NCBI GenBank assembly: GCA_008933525.1
Contig: WBUV01000082.1
Span: 1-9,940 of the forward strand
DNA length: 9,940 bases
Origin: Bacteroidales bacterium
Lineage (GTDB): Bacteria > Bacteroidota > Bacteroidia > Bacteroidales > Tenuifilaceae
Direction of reading: 5' to 3'
Part shown: piece after piece, positions 1 to 7,253 of the stretch
How positions within the stretch are numbered: position 1 is the stretch's first letter
Layout: each line of letters starts with the position of its first letter
Translations under genes and position numbers: made by a program
The notes under the pieces: generated by a model
What the model was told of the DNA's origin: nothing
What the model saw: the letters and a program-made list of their open reading frames with translations, nothing else
Database searches by the model: none

Positions 1-1
1 C

Positions 2-2521
2 TCCGAAGTTGGATCTTCGTTGAATAACTTTACAGGAGAGATATCAACTGGTGTTCGATTCAAACAAAAAAGCGATGACTACGATATCATTATTCGTGAG
101 AAAGAGGAGACCGAAAAACCAAAGGAGAGAAATATCGATGATCTTCGATCGCTCCAGGTGCGCGACGCTAAAGGAGGTAATCATGATTTACAGTACATCT
201 CAAGAATTGAGTATGCTTCGGGTTTATCGCAATTAAACCGTGTAAACCAGGAAAAGCAGATAATTCTGACATTTGCATACCCCCCAAGACTAACCCAAAC
301 TAAAGAGGCGCTTGAGTTTTACAGGACTGAGGTTGATTTGATTGTTGCGGGGTACAATTTTCCATCAGGCGTTGTTGCTGAAGTAAAACACGATAAAATG
401 GATCTAAAGGAGTTTGGCTTTTTGATAGGAACTGCTTTGCTTCTAATCTTTATGATCCTTGCATCGGTGTTCGAGTCCCTTTCAACTCCTTTTGTTTTGA
501 TGTTCACCATTCCATTAGCAGCAATTGGTTCAATGTTAGGATTAATTCTTTCCGGAAATAGTATGTTCAATGCAAATACCCTTACCGGCTTCCTAATTCT
601 AATTGGAGTAGTTGTAAATAATGGCATTATTCTAATAGATTATACTAAAATACTTCAGAAAAGAGGTTACCGAAGAAGCAGAGCTATAATGATTGCAGGT
701 ATTTCGCGCGTTCGACCTATTCTTATCACCTCAATAACCACAATAATTGCATTGCTCCCTTTGGCACTTGGTAAGAAGGAGTATGTTGGTGTAATTGGCG
801 CTCCTTTTGCAATTACAGTAATGGGCGGTTTAACTTTTAGCACCCTTTTAACCTTAGTTTTTATTCCAACATGCTACTCTGGGTTGGAGAACGGACTAAA
901 CTGGATAAGAAGTCAGAAAGTATTGACAAAAATCCTTATGTTTTCATCGTGGGGTATTGGGTTTATAGCAATTTACTTCAAAGTCGATAGCATTGTTTGG
1001 CGAATGCTTTATATGACGGTACTAACAATCACCATACCAGCAATAACATACTTTATCCTGTCCAGTACCCGAAGAGCTCAAACAAAGTTAATCCCCGAAG
1101 GAGAATCGATAATTATTAAAATTAGAAATCTTGTTAAGGTGTATGAGCGCGAAGGTAAGTTCTCGAGGGAATGGAACTCAGGACTAAGGATTACTAGTAG
1201 ATATGCGGTTCAGCCAACCTATAACACGTGGAAAGATTTTATTTACTTCAGTTGGCTTTTACCATTGCTTGGTTTCCTGATTTACCTTACCTATTTCCGT
1301 CTCGATAGTGGCTGGTGGACATTTGTCTTCATTCACATAACAGGCTTTGCGCTTCTTTACACGCTAAAGCCATTCATGTATAAACTTGAGAATCTATCAC
1401 CAAAAAGGAAATGGAAGCAAAAATTCTACGCAAAGCTACCTCTAATTCTACTTTGGGCATTTCCAATTATCAACTTAACAATACTAGCGTTAAGATGGAA
1501 AGGTATTGCATATATAGTTATTATTGGTGTACTCTGGTTTTTAGCGCTAGTTATTTACCTTACTGCTCAAAAATTGTATGATCAAAATATTAATGTAGAC
1601 AGAATTGAAGGCCGATTTAGCGGACTCCGAAGGGCATACTACAGGTTGATTAAGCAGATTCCTTTACTTGGTAAAAGACGTCAGCCATTCAAGGCTTTGT
1701 CAAGCGTTTCGCTTGAAATTGGAACCGGCATGTTTGGGCTACTTGGTCCTAATGGCGCGGGTAAAACAACGCTAATGCGTATTATCTGTGGCGTTCTCGA
1801 TCAAAGTTACGGTAAAATATTTATTAATGATATCGATACGCTCTCAAAGCGTGAAGAGTTGCAGGGCTTGATTGGCTACTTGCCCCAGGAGTTTGGAACT
1901 TACGAGAATATGAGTGCTTGGAACTACCTCGATTACCAGGCAATACTTAAGGGGTTAACCGATCCAAAAGTTAGATACGAACGACTAAACTACGTTTTGA
2001 ATGCGGTTCATATGTATGAGAAGCGCGACCAGAAAATTGGTTCATACTCTGGTGGAATGAAGCAACGTATTGGTATTGCCCAGATTCTACTTCATCTTCC
2101 GAGAATTCTGGTAGTTGATGAGCCCACTGCTGGGCTCGATCCTCGGGAGCGAATTCGCTTTAGGAATTTGCTTGTTGAGCTTAGTCGCGATCGGGTTGTG
2201 ATTTTCTCAACGCATGTGATTGAGGATATCTCATCGTCGTGCAACCAGGTTGCTGTAATTAATAAAGGCCAGCTAAAGTTTATGGGAACACCTCAGAAGA
2301 TGACAACCCTAGCCGAAAACTTTGTTTGGCAATTCCAGCTACCAGCCGAGGAGTTTGAGCAGTTTAGCCAGAAGCAGTTAATTGTTCACCATCGTGCCGA
2401 TGGGGATAAAATCCGTATCCGATGTATTTCGGCAGAAAAACCAGCACCTGATGCTATAAATGTTAAACCTATGCTCGAGGATGCATACCTGTGTTTACTA
2501 AAAAATATTGTTGAAAATTAA
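2..2521 (+). CDS. RND efflux permease (C-terminal half) fused to an ABC transporter ATPase, 5'-partial
   Basis: The frame is open from base 2 with no stop, so the gene starts left of the window and the TTG at 20 is not its start. Bases ~20-400 encode the end of an RND periplasmic porter/docking region. Bases ~404-877 encode helices matching AcrB TM8-TM12, including the conserved RVRPILITS stretch. Two extra helices follow (~926-1060). Then comes an ABC-like first strand (IKIRNLVKVYE, ~1115-1147), four more helices (~1238-1567), and a complete ATPase core: Walker A GPNGAGKTT (1745-1771), Q-loop Gln (1886-1888), signature SGGMK (2048-2062), Walker B Asp-Glu (2117-2122), D-loop AGLDP and switch His (2213-2215). 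A tail of ~95 residues ends the protein. RND pumps normally use proton flow and carry no ATPase, so the fusion is notable. It is not a sequencing join of two genes with an intervening stop: the frame runs unbroken. An ABC-2 permease follows after 89 bases and is the likely partner. The substrate cannot be read from the sequence. Confidence 0.9.
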   Translation, partial: SEVGSSLNNFTGEISTGVRFKQKSDDYDIIIREKEETEKPKERNIDDLRSLQVRDAKGGNHDLQYISRIEYASGLSQLNRVNQEKQIILTFAYPPRLTQTKEALEFYRTEVDLIVAGYNFPSGVVAEVKHDKMDLKEFGFLIGTALLLIFMILASVFESLSTPFVLMFTIPLAAIGSMLGLILSGNSMFNANTLTGFLILIGVVVNNGIILIDYTKILQKRGYRRSRAIMIAGISRVRPILITSITTIIALLPLALGKKEYVGVIGAPFAITVMGGLTFSTLLTLVFIPTCYSGLENGLNWIRSQKVLTKILMFSSWGIGFIAIYFKVDSIVWRMLYMTVLTITIPAITYFILSSTRRAQTKLIPEGESIIIKIRNLVKVYEREGKFSREWNSGLRITSRYAVQPTYNTWKDFIYFSWLLPLLGFLIYLTYFRLDSGWWTFVFIHITGFALLYTLKPFMYKLENLSPKRKWKQKFYAKLPLILLWAFPIINLTILALRWKGIAYIVIIGVLWFLALVIYLTAQKLYDQNINVDRIEGRFSGLRRAYYRLIKQIPLLGKRRQPFKALSSVSLEIGTGMFGLLGPNGAGKTTLMRIICGVLDQSYGKIFINDIDTLSKREELQGLIGYLPQEFGTYENMSAWNYLDYQAILKGLTDPKVRYERLNYVLNAVHMYEKRDQKIGSYSGGMKQRIGIAQILLHLPRILVVDEPTAGLDPRERIRFRNLLVELSRDRVVIFSTHVIEDISSSCNQVAVINKGQLKFMGTPQKMTTLAENFVWQFQLPAEEFEQFSQKQLIVHHRADGDKIRIRCISAEKPAPDAINVKPMLEDAYLCLLKNIVEN

Positions 2522-2542
2522 ATACTTAAAATGAACCAGTCC

Positions 2543-2577
2543 TTGAAGTGGCAAGATTTCTACTATAGACACTTCAA
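2543..2577 (+). repeat. 8-bp inverted repeat between fusion gene and permease
   Basis: TTGAAGTG (2543-2550) and CACTTCAA (2570-2577) are perfect reverse complements separated by 19 bases. There is no T-tract after the right arm, so this is not a convincing terminator. In the transcript it could form a modest hairpin ahead of the permease gene and affect mRNA processing or downstream translation, which is inference. It also lies inside a 20-codon open frame (2531-2593). Confidence 0.4.
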
Positions 2578-2610
2578 CCTCAAGACATTCTAAGTACTAA
2601 AATAAAGAAT

Positions 2611-3312
2611 ATGGCTCAAAAACTTATATTACTTTGGAAGATGACCCGATATAACATCCAGATCATTTTTTCTGGGAAATTTGTGTGGTTTCTTCTGGCC
2701 TCAATAGTTTTCTACCTGTTTTTTAGCGTAATGCTGGTGTTTGAAAATAGTAGTATTCAATACGATGACATTTACAGCGCTTTAGTATTTCCAGGAATCC
2801 TACTAATGTTTTACCCAACAGTATTTGGTATTCAGCACGACATCGATTCAAGAACTATTGAACTAATCTTCGGAATTCCCGATTATCGGTTTAAGATTTG
2901 GTTTTTTAGGTTGATAATTGTATTCATTTTTGTTTTTGTAATGCTAATTATATTTGGCTGGATTGCATGGATTCTGATTGAACCGATTCCCGTTATTCAA
3001 TTCGCATTTCACCTTATGTTTCCGCTTATATTCCTAGGAAGTTTGGCTTTTTGGATTTCAACAATTATTAAAAACGGGAACGCTACTGCCGTTGTAATGG
3101 TTATTCTTGGAATTATACTTTCTATTCTAGCCGAAGAGTTATCCTCGTCGTACTGGAATGTGATGTTAAATCCATTCAATATACCACGCGATTTTAACCC
3201 CGAAATTTGGTTTAAAATTGTTTTTAAGAACAGGTTATTCTTAACCGCTGGCAGTATTGTTTTTATCCTAGCCGCAATCCTTAAATTGCAGAAAAGAGAG
3301 AGGTTTATTTAG
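2611..3312 (+). CDS. ABC-2 type transporter permease
   Basis: This 233-residue integral membrane protein has about six hydrophobic helices (residues ~24-44, 56-76, 97-123, 129-151, 158-175, 208-226) and a basic C-terminus. The segment QHDIDSRTIELIFGIP (~75-90), after the second helix, resembles the charged cytoplasmic coupling region of ABC-2 permeases (often E-x-x-x-G-T-x-E-x-x-x-S-x-P). The protein has no ATPase motifs, so it needs a partner; the ATPase domain ending 89 bases upstream on the same strand is the obvious candidate, and the two are probably co-transcribed. The ATG at 2611 is chosen because the N-terminal amphipathic stretch LILLWKMTRYNIQIIF is typical of the family. No Shine-Dalgarno is visible, only an A-rich leader, as is usual in Bacteroidota. 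The family assignment is good; the substrate is unknown. Confidence 0.82.
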   Translation: MAQKLILLWKMTRYNIQIIFSGKFVWFLLASIVFYLFFSVMLVFENSSIQYDDIYSALVFPGILLMFYPTVFGIQHDIDSRTIELIFGIPDYRFKIWFFRLIIVFIFVFVMLIIFGWIAWILIEPIPVIQFAFHLMFPLIFLGSLAFWISTIIKNGNATAVVMVILGIILSILAEELSSSYWNVMLNPFNIPRDFNPEIWFKIVFKNRLFLTAGSIVFILAAILKLQKRERFI

Positions 3313-3508
3313 CGTAGGTGCAAGGTCAATATTTTAGGCATTGCTCTGCAAAAACAATGAGCTTTTAACTTGCAGAAGAAGGATGATAGTTAATGGATGA
3401 AAAGTGCAAGTTGTATGGATGGCCTGTTAAGTGTTATTTGAATTATAAAGTATTTTGTCCATTAAGCCTTTTTTTTCGCAAAGAGTCATCATAAATTAAT
3501 TAATGAAA

Positions 3509-3543
3509 AATCCCCTCTTTCATGTAACTAAAGAGAGGGGATT
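3509..3543 (-). terminator. Rho-independent terminator for the repeat-protein gene, possibly bidirectional
   Basis: AATCCCCTCT (3509-3518) pairs perfectly with AGAGGGGATT (3534-3543) around a 15-base loop. Read on the minus strand, the stem is followed directly by a run of five T, which fits an intrinsic terminator about 75 bases past the stop of the minus-strand gene. On the plus strand it is followed by a weaker T-containing stretch (TTAGTTTAG), so it may also end the permease transcript. Confidence 0.75.
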
Positions 3544-3572
3544 AGTTTAGTGTGATATATGTTTATATTTTC

Positions 3573-3599
3573 TTCCACTCCTTCTTTCCAAGAGTGGGA
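3573..3599. repeat. Inverted repeat just past the repeat-protein stop codon
   Basis: TTCCACTC (3573-3580) and GAGTGGGA (3592-3599) can form an 8-bp stem with one G-U type pair and an 11-base loop. It lies 20 bases beyond the minus-strand stop. It lacks a T-tract on either side, so it may be a 3'-end stabilising hairpin ahead of the real terminator at 3509-3543. Confidence 0.4.
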
Positions 3600-3618
3600 T
3601 AGTTTAAAAAATAGATTC

Positions 3619-6600
3619 TTAGATTTTAACAATTTGTTTAGTTAATACTCTACTGTTATAAATAATACGTAAAATATAAACTCCATTAATTTGATTATCC
3701 ATAGGTAAATCAAAAGAACCTGTTTCGACTCTTTTTTGAATTAAAACTCGTCCGTTTAAATCGATAAGCTCAACGGAGCAATCTTTTTCAGTTTCTATAG
3801 TTAAAATATTACTTACAGGATTTGGGTAAATACTTATGTTAATTATTTCTGAAGTTTCTACCCCAGAGTTTATGTCCCAATGAGCATATAGTTTAATATC
3901 ATTAGTTTCCTGCATGGTGAAGTTTGAACTATTGGCGTATTCAACAGTACCGGTTTCACTGGTTGCCCAACCACCAAAGGTGTATCCTGCTTTTGTGAAA
4001 ATGTTGTTATTTAGTGTAACAGTAGCATTGTAGGCGATTGATTGATTTGGCATAGTGCCTTCGCCTCCATTTGAAATAAATATTATTTCATAGTAATATA
4101 CTGTCCATTGAGCATAAAGGGTGTCATTATGGGGTGTTAGCATGGAGTAGCCTGCACCATCAGTATAATCAATTGTTCCATTTGTGCTTGTCGCCCATCC
4201 TGCAAAAGAGTAACCTGTTTTTGTGAATGTATTGGTGATTAATGCTGAGGTGGAGTTGTATGCAATAGGTTGATTACTCATAGAACCCTCCCCACCATTG
4301 GCGATAAATACTACATCGTAGTTATTTGGAGACCATTGTGCATAAAGTGTATCGTTTGCTGTTGTAAGCATTGAATAATCTGCTCCATCGGTATATTCAA
4401 CAGTTCCATTTGCGATAATGGACCAGCCTGTAAACGAGGAGCCTGTTTTAGTATATGAATTATTCTTTAATGATGCTGTTGAGTTGAAAGGAATAGTTTG
4501 ATTAAGCATAGAACCCTCTCCACCATTGGCAATAAATACCACATCATAGGGGTTTGGATTCCATTGCGCATAAAGTGTATCGTTGGCAAGGGTATACATG
4601 GTGTAATTAGAACCATCGGCATACTCAGCAAAGCCATTAACCTCTACTGCCCATCCCTTAAAAGTATATCCATTTCTGGTAAAAGTATTGGTGAATAACA
4701 GGTCCGATCTGCCGTATAGTATTGTTTGGTTTGGCATAACTCCCTCGCCACCATTTGCTATGAATACAACATCATAGGAATTTAATGTCCATTGGGCATA
4801 TAGGGTATCGTTTTCGGTTGTCTGCATAGTGTAATTATCACCATCTTCGTATTCGACATAACTCATAAGCTTGGTGGACCAACCCTTAAATGTGTAAGCA
4901 TGTCTTGTAAATTCATTGTTTTTTAACGCTACCGTTGAATTGTAGGCTATGGATTGGTTTGTCATTGTTCCTTCGCCATTGTTTGGAATGAATACAATAT
5001 CATAGTAGTTGGCAGTCCACTGAGCGTAAAGGGTGTCGTTGCTGGCTTCCTGCATTGTGTAGTCGGCTCCATCAGTGTATGCTATTTCACCATTTGCGCT
5101 GTTTGCCCAACCTGCAAATGAGTAACCTGTCTTTAAGAAATAGCAATTATTTAGAGCTGCTATTGAACTGTAAACAATGGTTTGATTTACCATATCGCCC
5201 TCGCCACTATTTGCTATAAATACAACATCGTAACTGTTTATAGCCCACTTTGCATAAAGGGTGTCGTTAGTTGCGGTTAGCATGGAGTAATCGGCACCAT
5301 CGTTGTATTCAACCGAACCATCAGTACTTCTGGACCACCCAAGGAATGTATAGCCAGTTCTTGTAAATGTATTGCTATTTAAAGCAACTGTTGAGTTAAA
5401 GGCTATGGTTTGGTTTTGCATATTGCCATTGCCTCCGTTGGCATCAAAAACAACATCGTAGTAATCGCCTTGCCATTGAGCAAATAATTCAATATTACTT
5501 GTTAATAAAGAGTTTGTGGTAATATTTATGCCTTGGCCATTTTCTAAAGTATTCCATCCAACTATATGATAATTTTCTTTTGTAGGATTACCAACAAGTT
5601 TCGGATTTTCGGTGTTACTAACAATTTCTTTTGTGTACGTTCCATCAATACCGCCATTTGCATTATAGGTTATTTCAAAAAGAGTGAATTTAATCATATC
5701 ACCGTAGTATGTATTACCATTAATGTCCCTAACATATGATTGCGCAAAATATTCTTTTCCAGGGATCGCTAGATTGGTCATGTCAACAGAAAAATTAATA
5801 TTAACATCACTGTTTTTTTCTTCGGTCCAAATGAAAGGATCTTCATTAGTTGTAAATCTTACTCCTGTTTCAGAAATAGTTATGTCAGGATTGCTAAAAA
5901 AAGAACCTTCGATAATATTATTACGAATAGCACGATTTGATACCGATACTTTTTCCCATTTCAAGAATGGTCTAATACCTGTGGCATAAGACCAAGCAGT
6001 ATCACCCCAGATTGCAAAATTATTAGGATCATAAAACCAATCTGTACTTTTACCTCGTTGAAAATAAGAGTTGTAGTCAAACGGAACACCTGTAGTTTCA
6101 AAATCATAAAAACAATTTGGAGTTCCACCAGAAACAACTCCGGAAACATTTGTATTACCAGTTACAAAACCCGAGGCATAACAGTTTGTTGCATTTGTGC
6201 TATACCCAAATGCTCCTCCTACATTATTGTCTCCAATTACAGCCCCTTTTGAATAACAGTTTTTTGAACATTGTATTTGTAAATGTCCACTAACACCTCC
6301 AACTGAACTTGTTCCTTTAACAATACCATTAAAAAAACTTGTTAGTAAATATTTATTATTCATGCTACCTACAAGGCCTCCTACATCTTTTACACCATAG
6401 ATGGTTGCAATTGCATAGCAGTTTTCAATGATATTTCCAAAGTGTTCTCCTGCTATTCCGCCTACATATTCACTTCCATATACCATTCCCTCGAAATTAC
6501 AGTTGGATATGTTGGAAGAAGTCCCCATGGTTGTTCCAATAATTCCTCCAACAGCATTGCCTCCATGTACTATGCCGTTAATTGAACAATTAGTGACAAC

Positions 6601-7167
6601 TCCTTTATTACATCCAACTAGAATTGCAGTAGCATGTTGACCCGTTACTGAACTGTTTTTTATTCTAATATTCTTTAATGTTCCAGATGACGCTCTAAAA
6701 AAACCAGTCTGATAATCTGTTGTTTTATTAATATATAGATTTGAGATTGTTTTCAGATTACCATTAAAAGTGCCTTTGAATAGTTGGGATGAATATGACA
6801 CGTCTCCTATTGGTGAAAACCCTAGTTGATCCTCCGCATCCCAAGTGGCCGATCCATCGTTATCCCAATCTACAGATTCTTTTGAGCCAAAGTCAATATC
6901 AGCCATCAAAACAAAGTATTTGCCCCAATCGGTAGAGGTTTTGGATAGGTATATTAAATCGCCCGCTGTATAAATATTTATTGATTTTGCCTCGGTTGAT
7001 CCATCGTTTTCAGCAGGATTGTTACTATAGCCGGTGTAACTTTGTGCAATAGAAACGTGATTGAAACAGAAAATAAATATAATTATGAGTAATTTTTTTG
7101 CATTAAAACATAAGAACTGTTTAGTGCTATTCAACTTAAATACTTTGAGGAGAGAATGTTGTTTCAT
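3619..7167 (-). CDS. Secreted repeat protein: GLUG-like repeats, Listeria-Bacteroides repeats, T9SS sorting domain
   Basis: This 1182-residue protein is probably secreted and anchored on the cell surface by the T9SS. Residues 1-43 form a long basic N-region and hydrophobic core (LLIIIFIFCF), with likely signal cleavage in SIA|QS. Residues ~44-197 resemble the lead-in of GLUG proteins (ADIDFGS, FSPIGD, FKGTFNGN). Six GLUG-like motifs follow (198-346, about 27-residue period). Residues ~403-495 resemble the fibronectin-like segments of Bacteroidota surface proteins (ETGVRFTT ... YFAQSYVRDINGNTYYGD). One divergent (~496-569) and seven exact 76-residue Listeria-Bacteroides repeats (570-1101) come next, with GYTFxGW and NDTLYAQW cores. 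The tail (1111-1182) starts at ISIYPNPVSN and ends in a basic KQIVKI, the type A sorting signal. The ATG at 7165-7167 is the only Met before the signal core. The gene stands alone with its own promoter and terminator. An adhesion or surface-layer role is inferred from architecture; no catalytic domain is seen. Confidence 0.93.
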   Translation of the reverse strand: MKQHSLLKVFKLNSTKQFLCFNAKKLLIIIFIFCFNHVSIAQSYTGYSNNPAENDGSTEAKSINIYTAGDLIYLSKTSTDWGKYFVLMADIDFGSKESVDWDNDGSATWDAEDQLGFSPIGDVSYSSQLFKGTFNGNLKTISNLYINKTTDYQTGFFRASSGTLKNIRIKNSSVTGQHATAILVGCNKGVVTNCSINGIVHGGNAVGGIIGTTMGTSSNISNCNFEGMVYGSEYVGGIAGEHFGNIIENCYAIATIYGVKDVGGLVGSMNNKYLLTSFFNGIVKGTSSVGGVSGHLQIQCSKNCYSKGAVIGDNNVGGAFGYSTNATNCYASGFVTGNTNVSGVVSGGTPNCFYDFETTGVPFDYNSYFQRGKSTDWFYDPNNFAIWGDTAWSYATGIRPFLKWEKVSVSNRAIRNNIIEGSFFSNPDITISETGVRFTTNEDPFIWTEEKNSDVNINFSVDMTNLAIPGKEYFAQSYVRDINGNTYYGDMIKFTLFEITYNANGGIDGTYTKEIVSNTENPKLVGNPTKENYHIVGWNTLENGQGINITTNSLLTSNIELFAQWQGDYYDVVFDANGGNGNMQNQTIAFNSTVALNSNTFTRTGYTFLGWSRSTDGSVEYNDGADYSMLTATNDTLYAKWAINSYDVVFIANSGEGDMVNQTIVYSSIAALNNCYFLKTGYSFAGWANSANGEIAYTDGADYTMQEASNDTLYAQWTANYYDIVFIPNNGEGTMTNQSIAYNSTVALKNNEFTRHAYTFKGWSTKLMSYVEYEDGDNYTMQTTENDTLYAQWTLNSYDVVFIANGGEGVMPNQTILYGRSDLLFTNTFTRNGYTFKGWAVEVNGFAEYADGSNYTMYTLANDTLYAQWNPNPYDVVFIANGGEGSMLNQTIPFNSTASLKNNSYTKTGSSFTGWSIIANGTVEYTDGADYSMLTTANDTLYAQWSPNNYDVVFIANGGEGSMSNQPIAYNSTSALITNTFTKTGYSFAGWATSTNGTIDYTDGAGYSMLTPHNDTLYAQWTVYYYEIIFISNGGEGTMPNQSIAYNATVTLNNNIFTKAGYTFGGWATSETGTVEYANSSNFTMQETNDIKLYAHWDINSGVETSEIINISIYPNPVSNILTIETEKDCSVELIDLNGRVLIQKRVETGSFDLPMDNQINGVYILRIIYNSRVLTKQIVKI
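3622..3837 (-). other. T9SS type A C-terminal sorting domain (coding part)
   Basis: This encodes the last 72 residues of the repeat protein. The visible landmarks are YPNPVSN at the front, VELIDLNGRVL in the middle, NGVYILRI, and a short Lys-rich end. This order is the standard Bacteroidota type A sorting domain, which directs outer-membrane passage through the T9SS and is normally cleaved on attachment. It implies that the organism encodes T9SS machinery elsewhere. Confidence 0.9.
3865..5460 (-). repeat. Seven tandem 228-bp units encoding 76-residue Listeria-Bacteroides repeats
   Basis: Units begin at residues 570, 646, 722, 798, 874, 950 and 1026, with no length change at all (7 x 228 = 1596 bp). 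Each reads roughly Y-D-V-V-F-I-A-N-G-G-E-G, then NQTIAYNST, FTKTGYTFxGW, YTDGADYTM and NDTLYAQW. Units 5 and 6 look closest at their starts (both YDVVFIANGGEGSM), while unit 7 and the divergent unit before unit 1 (5461-5682) differ most. At DNA level the units are clearly related but diverged, with many silent changes. These repeats are known as structural modules in surface proteins. Confidence 0.92.
6130..6576 (-). repeat. Six GLUG-like repeats (about 27 residues each)
   Basis: Six motifs of the form G-x-V-x-G-x-x-x-V-G-G-x-x-G start at residues 198, 227, 254, 281, 308 and 333. The linkers between them carry NC-S/Y (NCS, NCN, NCY, NCY, NCY). The last copy is degraded (VSGVVS). GLUG motifs occur in bacterial surface and protease-associated proteins and probably form a beta-helix-like stalk; the structural statement is inference. 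Confidence 0.8.
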
Positions 7168-7223
7168 TTTGTTCTGCTTTACTTTATCGATCTATACTTG
7201 TTTATAATATTTTGGATGTTTTT

Positions 7224-7253
7224 CAAAAATACATATTTAAGTTTAATTACAAA
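7224..7253 (-). promoter_or_regulatory. Bacteroidota-type promoter for the repeat-protein gene
   Basis: On the minus strand, TTTG (bases 7253-7250) and TATTTTTG (7231-7224) match the phylum's -33 TTTG and -7 TAnnTTTG elements, with 18 bases between them. Initiation would fall near 7217, giving a leader of about 50 bases before the ATG at 7167. No Shine-Dalgarno is seen in the leader. No equally good promoter was found on the plus strand for the divergent sigma gene. Confidence 0.6.

Larger units (their letters stand above)
3313..3618. other. Spacer between convergent genes, no gene seen
   Basis: These 306 bases hold no convincing coding frame. They contain an imperfect inverted repeat TCTGCAA / TTGCAGA (3345-3351 / 3370-3376), an eight-T run around 3466-3474 without a convincing preceding stem, and two hairpins described separately (3509-3543 and 3573-3599). 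The region most likely serves as 3' ends for the permease transcript from the left and the repeat-protein transcript from the right. A small RNA cannot be excluded, but no promoter was recognised here. Confidence 0.5.

Noticed and set aside
20..22. TTG as start of the RND-ABC gene
   Set aside because: The frame is open back to base 2, and the protein there already reads as the middle of an RND porter domain.
319..627. Minus-strand frame of about 100 codons inside the RND region
   Set aside because: It lies opposite well-conserved RND helices and reads as a low-complexity antisense product.
3466..3474. Run of eight T as a terminator for the permease gene
   Set aside because: No convincing GC-rich stem precedes it; only a 3-bp GGC/GCC match is available.
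3865..5460. Regular spacing suggesting a CRISPR-like or satellite array
   Set aside because: The 228-bp period is a multiple of three, sits wholly in frame and encodes a known protein repeat.
7201..7214. Plus-strand TATAATATTTTG as a promoter for the sigma gene
   Set aside because: The TTTG is preceded by AT at the TA position, and no TTTG lies at the right distance upstream.
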